Shown one piece after another: positions 1-9,199 of a stretch of DNA of 20,613 nucleotides. Numbering within the stretch: the first letter of the stretch is position 1; every line of letters begins with the position of its first letter. Position numbers and translations under genes: made by a program. The notes below the pieces were generated by a model. It was given only the letters and a program-made list of their open reading frames with translations, did not search any database and had not been told where the DNA came from. The DNA comes from Gnetum montanum (lineage: Eukaryota; Streptophyta; Gnetopsida; Gnetales; Gnetaceae): assembly GCA_015680685.1 (NCBI GenBank), contig MNCI01026525.1, forward strand, positions 621,956-642,568, read 5' to 3'.

Positions 1-322
1 CAAATAAGATATATGTGAGAAAGATTATATGGAAAATTACTTTCTTGATACTTCATTTTCCAAGATAATGATAAAAAGTGAATTAAAGATCTACCAACTA
101 CCAATCACCAGTTCTAACCAGGGTCACAAAATGTGCAACTTGTATCTAGTTATCCAAGTGAAGGCAGGGCAAATTTTTTATTCCCAACTTGCATTTCCTT
201 AGATATTTTATTAATCTAATTGAAATAAAATTAAACAATGAATAAAATAATAAGATCATCAAATAAAAGTAAGAGTGAGATACTTCTTGATCTTGATCAA
301 CCTTATGAACTGATGAAAGTAA
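1..322. other. AT-rich flank beyond the deadenylase fragment
   Basis: No coding frame, repeat or RNA gene is visible here. If the adjacent minus-strand exon was once a terminal exon, this stretch would hold its 3' untranslated region. Several AATAAA-like strings occur on the minus strand (for example opposite positions 177-182), but in DNA this AT-rich they carry little weight. Confidence 0.4.
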
Positions 323-980
323 CTATAATTCTACCATAAGTGGTATATGATCGAATGGTCTTGTTCGTGATGGCAAGGCTTGATCTTGATTCTTCTCAAC
401 TTCTTCTTTAGAAATCAACTCTAGTAACTTGGTAACTTTAAAGAATCGGGTATCATACCAAATATAATCCAAAGTCTCGATCAAGAATGTTGTTGATCCA
501 TCTTCGTTAATCATTGCAGAATAATTTGTAAATTGTGGTTCTTGATGAGTGTTATCCATCAACATCATCTGTTCCTGAATTCTAGAATCTGATTTATCTA
601 TTGAAAATTCAAAGTAAGCAGAATATGCACTAGCTAATGAAGTTACATGCTGAATTGATGAAAACATCTTCTTCAAGTCATGTTCATCTTCCAAAGATTC
701 ATTTACAGATCCATATTTTAGAAATTGATAAACACTACTTCCAACTTTGGCATACTAAATCGGTGCAAATTAGGAATAACTTCTTCTTCAAACTTTCTTC
801 TATTTGCTTAATCAAGTATGCTCCTTGACAAAGTCTCACATCTAAACATGTTGGTTTGGCAATTAAATGTGTGTTAACCATGCATACACATCTTACTGAT
901 AGATGAACTTTTAGAATCACTACTAAGACAGTGATTTTTCCGAAATCTTGATTATTCTTTCTTTCCCATCGCTTGAAGTT
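323..980 (-). pseudogene. CCR4-type deadenylase (EEP nuclease family) terminal exon fragment, frameshifted
   Basis: Read on the minus strand, this is the C-terminal part of a CCR4-like exonuclease/endonuclease/phosphatase (EEP) protein, the family whose cytoplasmic members shorten mRNA poly(A) tails. From about 980 to 760 one frame gives VNTHL, then LDVRLCQ and LIKQIEE, then ICTDL, where family members have a GDFNS-type motif. From about 756 to 326 a second frame gives VYQFLKYGSV, FTNY, TLDYIWY, LLEL, LPSRTRPFDHIPLMVEL and a TAG at 323-325, which fits a natural C-terminus. The frames are offset by a small net deletion (about 5 nt) at the GDFNS site around 752-762, which removes a catalytic Asn. 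The usual SDH catalytic motif reads FDH. The N-terminal two thirds are absent, and no earlier exon was found up to 2700. The 658 bp contain no intron. An exact subfamily cannot be assigned. Confidence 0.8.
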
Positions 981-998
981 CTGAAATTTCGAAAATCA
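981..998 (-). other. Candidate 3' splice acceptor of the deadenylase exon
   Basis: Just upstream of the readable exon, the minus strand reads gattttcgaaatttcag, a T-rich tract ending in CAG, and protein similarity begins right after it. This suggests a genuine genomic exon with its intron edge rather than a processed cDNA copy. Similarity of the first few residues is weak, so the boundary is approximate. Confidence 0.4.
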
Positions 999-1014
999 TA
1001 TCGGCATGAGAGGA

Positions 1015-1069
1015 GTGATGGGCGGCATAGCAGGCAGTGATGGGCGGCATTGAAGGCAATGATGGACGG
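1015..1069 (+). repeat. 22-bp tandem repeat, about 2.5 copies
   Basis: The units gtgatgggcggcatagcaggca (1015-1036, shown here as one 22-bp unit) and 1037-1058 differ at three positions, and a partial third copy follows at 1059-1069. The array lies in the GC-richer block beside the deadenylase exon, possibly former intron. No coding sense is apparent. Confidence 0.75.
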
Positions 1070-1329
1070 TCTGTTCAGCAGGCAAACGAACGAACGAAGG
1101 AGGGTTTTCGTTTTGCAGAAGCAGCAAAGAGCAACAAGCAATGCTGCGGCAAAGGCTAGGCCGACGAAAGTGCAGAATTTGATAGGTAGGCGAGGCACAC
1201 GATGCAAGGGTCAGTAGAGGCGATTGTCAGTGTCAGTTGAGTTGAGGGCAGCGGCCTTGAAAAGGGACAACATGGCTAGCCCCTGCGCGGCCTACACTAC
1301 ACTACACTTACTATTATTTTGTTTTGTTT

Positions 1330-1513
1330 TGTTTTTGTGGCAAGGCCAGGCCAGGGCAGCAAGCAACAGAGGCACGCAGAGGCGCGGGGTCAGGGAAGTA
1401 GCGGCGTAGGGTCGCGAGCGTGGGTGTTTTTTTGTTTTTTTCGGGGGCCCCCCTTGGCCTTGGCCCTTGGGCTGGCCCCTCTAATCGTGACCTTGCAGAG
1501 GCTTGGCCGCAGA

Positions 1514-1548
<35 letters not shown>

Positions 1549-1704
1549 CCTCCCTTTGGCGCCAAGGGCCAGCCTTGTACAGCGCAGCCTAGCCACAGGT
1601 GGGCACAAGCTATGGTAGCTGCGATTGACCGTGGCTGGCCAAGGTTGGCCGCAGGCTTGGCCATCGCCTGGCCGTGGTCTGCCAACGGCTTGGCCGCGGG
1701 CCAA
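1330..1704. other. GC-rich, GGCC/TTGGCC-dense island
   Basis: This block is far more GC-rich than the rest of the window and is packed with variants of GGCC, TTGGCC and TGGCC in both orientations (dense at 1440-1490 and 1630-1704). The self-complementary GGCC cores give strong potential for local hairpins. The frames open across it encode only low-complexity peptides and poly-Phe or poly-Lys through the T run, so no gene is called. Its origin is unknown: a fragment of a GC-rich mobile element or an expanded simple repeat is possible. Confidence 0.55.
1516..1546 (+). repeat. Homopolymer of 31 T
   Basis: An uninterrupted run of 31 T sits in the middle of the GC-rich island. Read from the other strand it is a poly(A) tract, which could be the tail of a retroposed sequence to its left on the minus strand, or simple slippage expansion. 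Its length is likely unreliable in any assembly. Confidence 0.9.
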
Positions 1705-1759
1705 TTTTTTTCTTTTTATATATTTAATTATGTCATGTATTTTTTTAAAAAAAAACTCT

Positions 1760-1853
1760 TTATATATATATATATTGGAGAAAAAAAGAAAGATATGATT
1801 GTANTCTCATAGTTACAAATGTTTTTTTTTTAATTCTATATATATATATATAT
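1760..1853. repeat. Two TA microsatellites around an N
   Basis: Alternating TA tracts lie at 1760-1775 and 1837-1853, with A and T homopolymers next to them. An ambiguous base (N) sits between them at 1804. The stretch is low complexity, with no gene. Confidence 0.9.
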
Positions 1854-1860
1854 TTGTTAA

Positions 1861-2703
1861 AATAGGGGGTTAGGTTTGAACCTGCATCCTCTCGCTTAAA
1901 AAGTTTTTTTGATTTTTAACTTTTTATTATTATTTTATTTCATTTGATAAGGGAAGGGTTTGGTATGGGTAAATGGCAATTTAGGATTGATTCCTAATCT
2001 TAAAATTTTGACTTTTTTTTTGTTCAAATACTAAATTAATAATTTAATATTTTAATGCACATATAACTAGAAACTTTAAATATCAATATCTTTCAAACCG
2101 TAAGTCCAATTGAGATGAAATTTGTACCGTTGGAATCATCTCAACAAGTACTATGTATTGGACATAGTTTTAGTGTTCAAAAATGAAGTTGATTTTTCAA
2201 GATTTAAAAGGACCAAACTAGCCTATCATTGGATTGACATTTCTAGGTTGACATATGGTAACTTGGAATATTCTAGATTATTTGGATAGTAAATTTCAAC
2301 AAAACAAAATCAATTCAGGTTATGGTTACTAACTTTCTTGAAAGAAATTTAACAATGACCCTAATTGATTAATAATTATAATATTAAGATGGGTAAAAGT
2401 TAACTAGACCGATGTATCATTATCTTACCAACATCTTTTATAATTGATGAATTTTGATGAGGTGTAATCAAATCTTCATTGGTTAATGATATTCATAAAA
2501 GAAATTTTGTTGGTTGTTGGGATCTAGATGCCTGATTCATTGTTTGTGTAGTCAATGGAAAGGTGTCTTCTGACTTGCATCACAAATATATGGTTCATTT
2601 AGTGATGATCAATGGTTTTACATATGTTGTGGCTTCAAGGTTCATCATCAAGTTCATGGTGTAGTTCAACCCATGGTTCTGAATAGTCCTTAGGTTGTGG
2701 TTT
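1861..2703. other. AT-rich DNA without a recognisable gene
   Basis: No sustained coding frame is visible on either strand. Around 2085-2170 the text (aatatctttcaaaccgtaag, then a segment on sensitivity to the preceding base pattern) resembles the weakly conserved leader or U5-like sequence common in plant LTR elements, but this is an impression only. The part next to 2703 would be the 5' leader of the minus-strand LTR element at 2718-3322. No gag protein could be read from it. Confidence 0.4.
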
Positions 2704-2715
2704 GCTCTAATACCA
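2704..2715 (-). other. Primer binding site, initiator tRNA-Met type
   Basis: The minus strand reads TGGTATTAGAGC, one transition away from TGGTATCAGAGC, the sequence complementary to the 3' end of plant initiator tRNA-Met that primes many plant LTR retrotransposons. It lies 2 bp from the LTR end at 2718, the normal spacing, which fixes the element's orientation as minus. Confidence 0.85.
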
Positions 2716-2717
2716 AT

Positions 2718-3322
2718 TGTGACATCCCATCCTCGAATGTCATGGCAAACATCAAATATACGATATATTAGACATTATGCATATGAAGAAAACATACCAA
2801 ATGCAAAATATAAGTAATATTTAGCATTATGTATAAAAGAAATAATAGGAAAAATGCAGAAAAGAAAATAAAAGAATGCTTTATTGATATGGAAGAATGT
2901 ATTCGGATTGTTCTCTGAAAGTGTTTCTTGGGGTTTTCTTCCTTTGGCATCTATCCCTTAGAGACAATCCAGCACTGCCACCACGGTTAGGCCTATAACC
3001 TGGCCAGAAGGGTGGGCCAATCTCCTTCCTGTCCCGCTTCACCCGGCTTCCTATGACTTGCCTATATTGGCTCCGCCACCCCATGACTTGCTTGTACTGG
3101 CTCCACCATTCCCCATGCTAGCACGACCTCTAACCCCAGGTATAAATGCTTTAGGTCAAACCCCCAAAGGTTCCTCAAGACACGTCTGTAATTACAGCAT
3201 GTCCTTTCAAGTCTTAATCACAACTACCCTTTTTGGGTCTTGTTAAGATAACAATAACACTTGTTATGAAAAGATATCATCTTCATTAGCTAACCACATC
3301 ATTCGGGAATGGGGATGTGACA
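2718..3322 (-). mobile_element. LTR (605 bp) of a minus-strand LTR retrotransposon
   Basis: The block starts TGTGACATCCC on the plus strand and ends GGGGATGTGACA, giving near-perfect inverted termini with TG...CA ends. A primer binding site follows 2 bp beyond its left end, so this is the 5' LTR of an element running leftward, or a remnant of one. On the minus strand an AATAAA lies near 2885, consistent with an R/U5 region toward the left. Short peptides open in it are noise. No partner LTR and no protein domains were found to its left within the window, so the element is truncated or too decayed to read. The lineage cannot be decided from the LTR alone. Confidence 0.8.
3055..3116 (+). repeat. 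30/32-bp direct duplication inside the LTR
   Basis: Two adjacent units beginning gacttgc and ending ccccat, at 3055-3084 and 3085-3116, share the core tggctccrccaysccccat with a 2-bp length difference. They lie in the middle of the 605-bp LTR and are probably an enhancer-like or slippage duplication in U3. Confidence 0.7.
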
Positions 3323-3714
3323 CACATGTATAACTCTTGGATATCTAGCTCATGAACCAACTTCACAAACCTAGAATATTAAGCATTATTTGCTTTACTG
3401 TTGTGCATCATTATCATTCAATCATGCCTTTTCTTTTTTATTGTAGTTTCATGATAAAAATCATCATTCCTTCACATGTTTAAGATTTTCAACAATGCTA
3501 ATTCATCATCCCAACTCATTTGAATTATTTATATGTTTTCCATCACTCATAACTGTTCTAATGACTCTCATTTGATGTTAAATGTATGAATACATTCTCT
3601 AAAAATTAGCTAGAAAATAATAAAAGTTGCACACTTAAACCTTATCGATGTTGCTTTGTTGACTGAAGGGGCCTAGTTGACACAACTCCATTGATGAAGC
3701 AATGTCAAAATAGA
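3323..3714. other. AT-rich DNA, nothing recognised
   Basis: No coding frame longer than chance, no repeat and no RNA gene was seen. It begins at the outer edge of the minus-strand LTR and should contain its target-site flank. Confidence 0.4.
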
Positions 3715-3756
3715 GGGGGGGGGGGGGGGGGGGGGGGGGAGCGGGGGGAGGGGACT
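3715..3756 (+). repeat. 25-G homopolymer followed by a G-rich tail
   Basis: There are 25 consecutive G at 3715-3739, then agcggggggaggggac. The tract would support several G-quadruplex arrangements on the plus strand and an i-motif on the other. A TA tract follows immediately. Nothing regulatory can be assigned because no gene is adjacent. Confidence 0.9.
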
Positions 3757-6660
3757 ATATATATAAACATAGCACATAGCACCCTTTAAAATATTTCATT
3801 TTTTTCATTTTTCTTTAAGGTATTTTATATTGTTTCTAAGAGCTTCAGCCTTCTAACTATGATATCTATGATACTAAACCTCCAAAGTAAGTCATTTAGA
3901 AACTATTAAGCTCCTAAAGTTAAGCTCTATATCATGAGGGCATCCAATCTATAGTTTGAAACCTTTTGAAATTCTAAAATTTTTAACACTTAAGGTAACT
4001 AATAATAAAAATGATTAAAATAATTCAAAATTAAGATGATTAACGAACTTTAGGACCTTCAAGATGTTAGACCAAAATTACTTAAGGATGCTAACACTAG
4101 AGTTTTCTATAATTAGAATGATTCTAAGGATGATAATTGGGTAAATTCTTATTTTATCATTTGGGAAATTATAATTAATCATTAATGTGATAGTAAATGG
4201 CACCAAAGAGAGTCTTGTAGGCATTAGAATTTGGATGATGAATTCCTTGATAAAAACTATAAAATTTTGATTAATTTTGATAAAAATGCTCTAAATTTTG
4301 TTTACTAGGAGCCATGGTATTATATCATGAGTTATGTGTTTCAAACCATGAGTTGACCATGGGTTGAGGTTTTTAAAAATAATAAAAAATTTTGAAATTA
4401 AGCATACCAAGGATCATATTATGTTTACCAAGTCCTAATCATGGATCATGATGAAAAAATCATTTTAAAGTTAAGTTTGGAAGCACATAACACCCTCATT
4501 ATTTTGAATTTTGAAGAGATCCTAGGCTCATTGGAAAGATTTATGTTCCTACAAAATTTTAGTTCTAGCAAAGTTCATTTAATTCATCAAATTTTTCTTA
4601 AAATATTATCACTCAAAAATATCTAATTTTATTAGAATGATTCATCAAAAGTCTTGGAATAATATCATGAATCATGATTGCATCATGTTTAATATATTAT
4701 AATGAATTTTATAACTATGACTAGTGGTGACTATTCCATTGAAAAATCACAACCATTGGAAAGCAAAGGATTCTCAGTCATAGAAAACCTCAACCCCAAA
4801 TCCCTAGGGCATCTGAGAAAAAATGGGATTTAGGGTGCCCTAGATAGTTTGGTAGATCACCTAGAGACTTAGGGGGATGCAAAACAGGGTTATAAAAAAT
4901 GGAAAAAATGTAAAAATTGTAGTTCTAAAAATCCAAAATGAGTAATAATTGCACATAAAATTTAACTATAAACTTTATTAATTGAATAAAGTATAAGTTG
5001 AGAGATGTGTACAAAAGTTCCTATAGGAGAGCAAACAGGGGTTTACTTAGGTAAGGATTCCAAGTCCATTAAAGCTAATAAAGTGCACTTCATGATCTGA
5101 ATGCTCAGCCACTTCCGATGTTGTCAAACCTCCTCTACTACTATCCAAAATCTACAACGTGAATCATTGCTAGGATTGTGAGATGTGAAGGGTAAAGGCT
5201 ATGAAAATGCTCCCTGCTTAGATTTGGGGATCCCATAGGGACAACATCAACACTCTAGGCTCACAAATCATGAGGGGGTAACAGGGTTACAACAGTTCTA
5301 CACTGACAAGCCCCAAGAAGCTACATTTTTGCTAGAAAGAGAAAATGCTCAAAGTGCTCAAAATGCAAAGTGTGTGCAATTACTAGGAGTCTAAAACTAC
5401 AAAATGTGTTGGGGTTTTGGTTTTAGAGGATTTTGACAATGATTTGGACTACAAATTGGCTACAACTGACTACTAGATTGGGCTGAGAATTACTGTAAAT
5501 TTCTACCATGTTTAGGAGGGTTGGTACCCAAAATCATGGGAGGTTATTATATATGGAACGTTTCATATAACCATGGCCATTTCATTTACCAAAAATAGTA
5601 ATAGGAGTGCACCTTCAACATTGGCTTCACTCCTTCCACGTTGGCTTTGTAGAGTCCTTGTTGGAGTTGATGTCAAAATCTTGGCCATTGCTGCTTCCAT
5701 GCATTGGAGGAGGTATCAACATTGAGGGGGATGAGAGACCAATGTTGTGGATGAAGGTCAAACCCCTCTAGGTTGAGTTACTTCCCTTCTAGGCTAGGGG
5801 CGTGTGAAATCCACCCCACCCCTTGTCCCCTTGCACTCCTCCATGTTAGCTATGATACCTCTACACTAGGAGTAGATTACCCACACCCCTCAAGGCTAAG
5901 TTAACCCCTTGTAAGAGTTTTCCACCATAGAAAAGTGTATATACTCCATAAAACCCATCAAATTACCAATTTTTAACCTTCCAAAAGACATTTTTGACCC
6001 TAGCCCTCCCAAGCTCAAATATAGACACTAGGTGACTCTTTTCACTTGGGGAATGAGGCATTGGCCACTTATGAGGCATTTTTTGTTCCCAAAAGTATTA
6101 AATATGTGAGATTGCCTCTTATGGATTACAATCTTCATATTTAAAATGAAGTTTTACCTCAAATTTCATGGGATGGGGATACAAAGGTTACAACATGCGA
6201 ATTTGGTGGTGTTTCATTGGTCCCTCTTTGTTGGTATCTAGAGGATTAACTTGAGAGGCACTGACAAAGAATACAAAACCCCACTATAGGTCCACCATTG
6301 ATGTTCCTTCTTCATGCTTGATCCAATCATGCTGAGCCATGCCGAAGAGAGCTTGTGATGATGGAATAGGGCTATGATGAGATGGTAGTAATGGGCATTA
6401 GGAAGATGGTCATGAAGGCTAACAATACATTGCAAGTGCTATCATCATGGCTCTAGCATGACACTATCATGTTTTGAAGTGTTGGTCACTTGAAAAATGC
6501 ACTTGAAAACCCAAGCACTTTGCTAAAGGATTTCTTTGGCCACTAGGCTTTGAGGCTTCATTGGCCATTCAACCTCTTGGCAGTTTGCTTCCCACCATTT
6601 TTTCATTTTTTATGGGGTGAAACCTTCATTTAGGTTCCTTTGCCAAGGTTGGTTAGATTT
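3757..6660. other. Long AT-rich stretch without genes; probable 3' and LTR remnants in part
   Basis: No protein family could be read in any frame. Open stretches such as 4441-4626 (plus) and 6238-6435 (minus) have no recognisable motifs. The right-hand part (about 5400-6660) may be the 3' untranslated region or 3' LTR of the minus-strand Tat element whose pol ends at 7397. A minus-strand TATA-like string (tatatata type) occurs opposite 5550-5556, but no TG...CA pair or duplicated LTR could be established. Confidence 0.35.
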
Positions 6661-6791
6661 GGTTTTCCCATAAAGTGAGATGTGTTACACTTAACGAACT
6701 TCATGGTTTTCCCATCAAACAAGATGTGTTATGCTTGATGGACTTAATTTTTTTCCCACTAAATGAATTGTGTTACATTTAACTAGACTTG
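6661..6791 (-). repeat. 44-bp tandem repeat, 3 diverged copies
   Basis: The units at 6661-6704, 6705-6748 and 6749-6791 each begin with a tttttccca-like string, then have gtgttacnctt, then gactt or aactt. The first two are exactly 44 bp each, and the third is 43 bp and more diverged. They lie downstream (leftward) of the minus-strand Tat pol, where such elements carry noncoding repeats or the 3' LTR. They are assigned to that element by position only. Confidence 0.75.
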
Positions 6792-7162
6792 AGCATGGAG
6801 CATAATGAAGAAATGTCATATGGCCATAGTACATGAGTGGCAATCATAGGTCAACATTGTTTTCCAAGGTATGAAAGACTATCATTAATTTACGAGGTTG
6901 GGCTCATGGAGTAGTGTTAGATGGAGGGTAGTAGTACAACCACTCTTGACACAATAGGACAAACTCACCAAATTTTGCACATTGAGGTTATGTGGTGACT
7001 TACTACCATAATGGGTTGCACTATTGCAATGGCTTCAAGGTTCATCCTACACACACAACTTTAAAAGGACAAGAAAACCAAGCAAACAGAACATGTTGTA
7101 ACATTAAAATGCATATAGGCCATATAAGATGACAAAACCAAGCTACCCAAGTCATCATGTTG

Positions 7163-7338
7163 CTAGTTTAAGTTGTGGTGGGCCATGGTACTAGTTTAAG
7201 GTCCTTGCAGGTCATGGTGCTAATTTAAGGTCATAGTAGGTCATGGCATTGATTTAAGGCCCCAAGAGGCCATGGCTTCACTAGTTTTAGGCCCTGGTAG
7301 GCCATGTTACAAATGTAAGGCTTCAAAAGATCATGGTA
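7163..7338 (-). repeat. 29-bp tandem repeat, 6 diverged copies
   Basis: Six units of 27-32 bp start at about 7163, 7191, 7220, 7249, 7281 and 7312. Each has a ctagtttaagg-like start and an ggycatggt-like end. They sit about 60 bp beyond the stop of the minus-strand integrase, that is, in the 3' untranslated region of the Tat element. Tandem arrays in this position are known for Tat-lineage elements. The copies differ from one another at many positions, so the array is old. There are no spacers, so this is not a CRISPR. Confidence 0.8.
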
Positions 7339-7396
7339 AAGTAAGTTTTCTTATTGATGGTCATCAATGTCATGATTGCTACAGGTTAAATGTAGG

Positions 7397-8470
7397 TCAT
7401 ATGTAATAAGGCTTTAGATAGGAATGGTTGATTGAATTGGCTAACTCATTCCTATCCATGTCTATGATCTTGAATGCTTAATTACCATAAGCTCTAGTGA
7501 CAAGGAAGGATCATTTCCAATTGGCTGAGAATTTATCAACATGCTTATAGATAGCTTTTTGGACTAGGTCACATTCCTTGATTTTATGCTTAGTCAATTT
7601 ATGATGGTGCTACCATTTTTTCCTCTCTTGATAGTGCTCGACGTGAGCATGCACTTGCATACATTGCTCATCTACCAAGTCTAGGTTTGTTGTTTGCAAC
7701 TCATTACTCTGCTCATCATTAACAAAGTAGGTTAAAGATACCCAAAGTGATAGTACATGCAATTCAAGAGGTAAAACAACTTTAGAATCATAAACCAAGC
7801 TATAAGGTGTTACACTAGTTTTTGTATGGTAAGTTGTATGATAGGTGCAAAGTGCATGGTCAAGCTACTCATGCCATTTACACTTGTTGTTATTGAGCAT
7901 CTTCTTGAGCAAGTTGATGATGACCTTGTTTCTTCCTTTTGCTTGTCCATTAGCTTGAGGGTAATAACATGATGAGAAAGAATGCTTAATGCCTACATCA
8001 TGAAAGAAATATTTTGTTTTTGGGCTACTAATTTATGATCCATTGTCTGTAACTATGGTAATGGGTATGACAAAATAGGCTACAATGTTATTTAGGATAA
8101 ATTTATAGACTTATTTTGATGTAGTCTTCCTTAGGGGAATAACTTCAACCCACTTAGTAAAGTATTCGGTTGTGGTGATGATGAAGCTATGCCCTAAAGA
8201 AGACTTAGGCATTATAGGCTTGATGATATCCAAACCCCATTATCGAAATGGCCAAGTGATTTTAGTGGTATGCAACTTAGTTGATGGCATGTGTACAATG
8301 TTGCTATGTTGTTGGCATGTGTCACAACACTTAACCTTCTATAGGCAATCGCTTTTCATATAGGACCATTAATAGTCCAACTGTCTAATCTTAAATGCCA
8401 TAGCTCTATGTCCTATATGTCCTCCACAAAAACCCTCATGAACCTCTTCTAGCACTATTCTAGCTTTGGT
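7397..8470 (-). pseudogene. Tat-lineage integrase, catalytic Glu lost
   Basis: The zinc-binding domain is visible on the minus strand as VHEGFCGGHIGHRAM, followed by KCCDTCQQ (HHCC arrangement) near 8290-8455. The DDE core follows: WGLDIIKPI with Asp at 8228-8230, VTDNGS with Asp at 8045-8047, and then YYPQANGQAKGRNK. The last motif normally has Glu after GQA but has Lys here (codon opposite 7937-7939), so the triad reads D, D, K. The C-terminal part has VTPYSLVYDSKVVLP, then DLVQKAIYKHVDKF and LVTRAYGN, and ends ...YLKPYYI with TGA. Several stops occur. It once inserted the cDNA copy of the element into chromosomes. Confidence 0.88.
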
Positions 8471-8789
8471 TTTACCTAAGAACTTTAGAAATATGCCATT
8501 GTAGAATTGTCAACATAATATGTTATCACCTACTATGACATACTGTTTCAACCGTTTATATACAACATCCTTTTGAGTAATAGTTAGGTCTTGTGTGGAT
8601 TCACCATGCATAAGGTAAAATTTGATATCATCATACCACTCTCTAGTAGGAGTAGTATGAACTATGGCCATAAAGGTATCCTTAATGCTCTACACGATGG
8701 GGATACCACAATTCATAGTTAAGGTGGGCAACTTACTAAACACATCTGAAGTCACACTGAGGGCGAATGTTGCAATGGCATTGGCTATG

Positions 8790-9115
8790 GCATTCTCATT
8801 TTATGGTATATGCTAGATATCAATGCCTATAAATTGTTATAACAATTACTTCCCTAGGTCACAATAAGGTTGTAAATGTTTATCTTTACACACATAGACT
8901 TCGGTCACTTAGTTAACCACAAATTGTGAGTTGCCTTTATCATTAATCACTTGATTACTAGATCACAAGCTACCATCATCCCTTTGATCAAACCCTCATA
9001 CTTTGCTATGTTGTTGGTGCATGAAAATTCAAAAAAATAGGCAAAGGGTTAGATTTCATCATATGGCAATGTTATGATGGTAGCAGCATTGGCCCCATGG
9101 GCAATTGAAGCTACA
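8790..9115 (-). pseudogene. Second (archaeal-type) RNase H domain of the Tat pol
   Basis: The minus strand reads FDVASIAHGANAATIITLP, then FFEFSCTNNIAKYEGLIKG and MMVACDL. The FD near the start and the CTNN-A-YE-L block match RNase HI of the archaeal or plant type (RVT_3-like), where family members have NNEAEY. Here the first E of that block is replaced (NNIAKY), so the active site is damaged. It lies between the first RNase H and the integrase. That position is diagnostic for Tat-lineage elements, which are known to have gained this extra domain. Confidence 0.75.
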
Positions 9116-9199
9116 TCAAAGTGCATGACCACCTCATAACACTTGGGCACTTAGCTCATGGTGTTAATGTATTCATTAGGAAACTTAGGATCTATGGTT

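Noticed and set aside
1314-1812. Several overlapping open frames in the GC-rich island with poly-Phe or poly-Lys
   Set aside because: They run through the 31-T homopolymer and GGCC repeats in several frames on both strands. The peptides are low complexity and no family motif is present.
1873-1882. Box-B-like sequence (minus strand GGTTCAAACC), possible tRNA or tRNA-derived SINE
   Set aside because: No matching A box at the right distance, no cloverleaf and no SINE tail. A ten-base match alone is not enough.
2768-3246. Short open frames on both strands around 2768-3246
   Set aside because: They lie inside the 605-bp LTR, overlap each other on both strands and have no protein motifs.
7163-7338. 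CRISPR-like regular repeat array
   Set aside because: The 29-bp units are directly adjacent with no spacers and diverge from each other, and the context is a plant retrotransposon 3' region.
8172-8363. Plus-strand open frame of 63 codons
   Set aside because: It is antisense to the Tat integrase core, whose motifs are clear on the minus strand.
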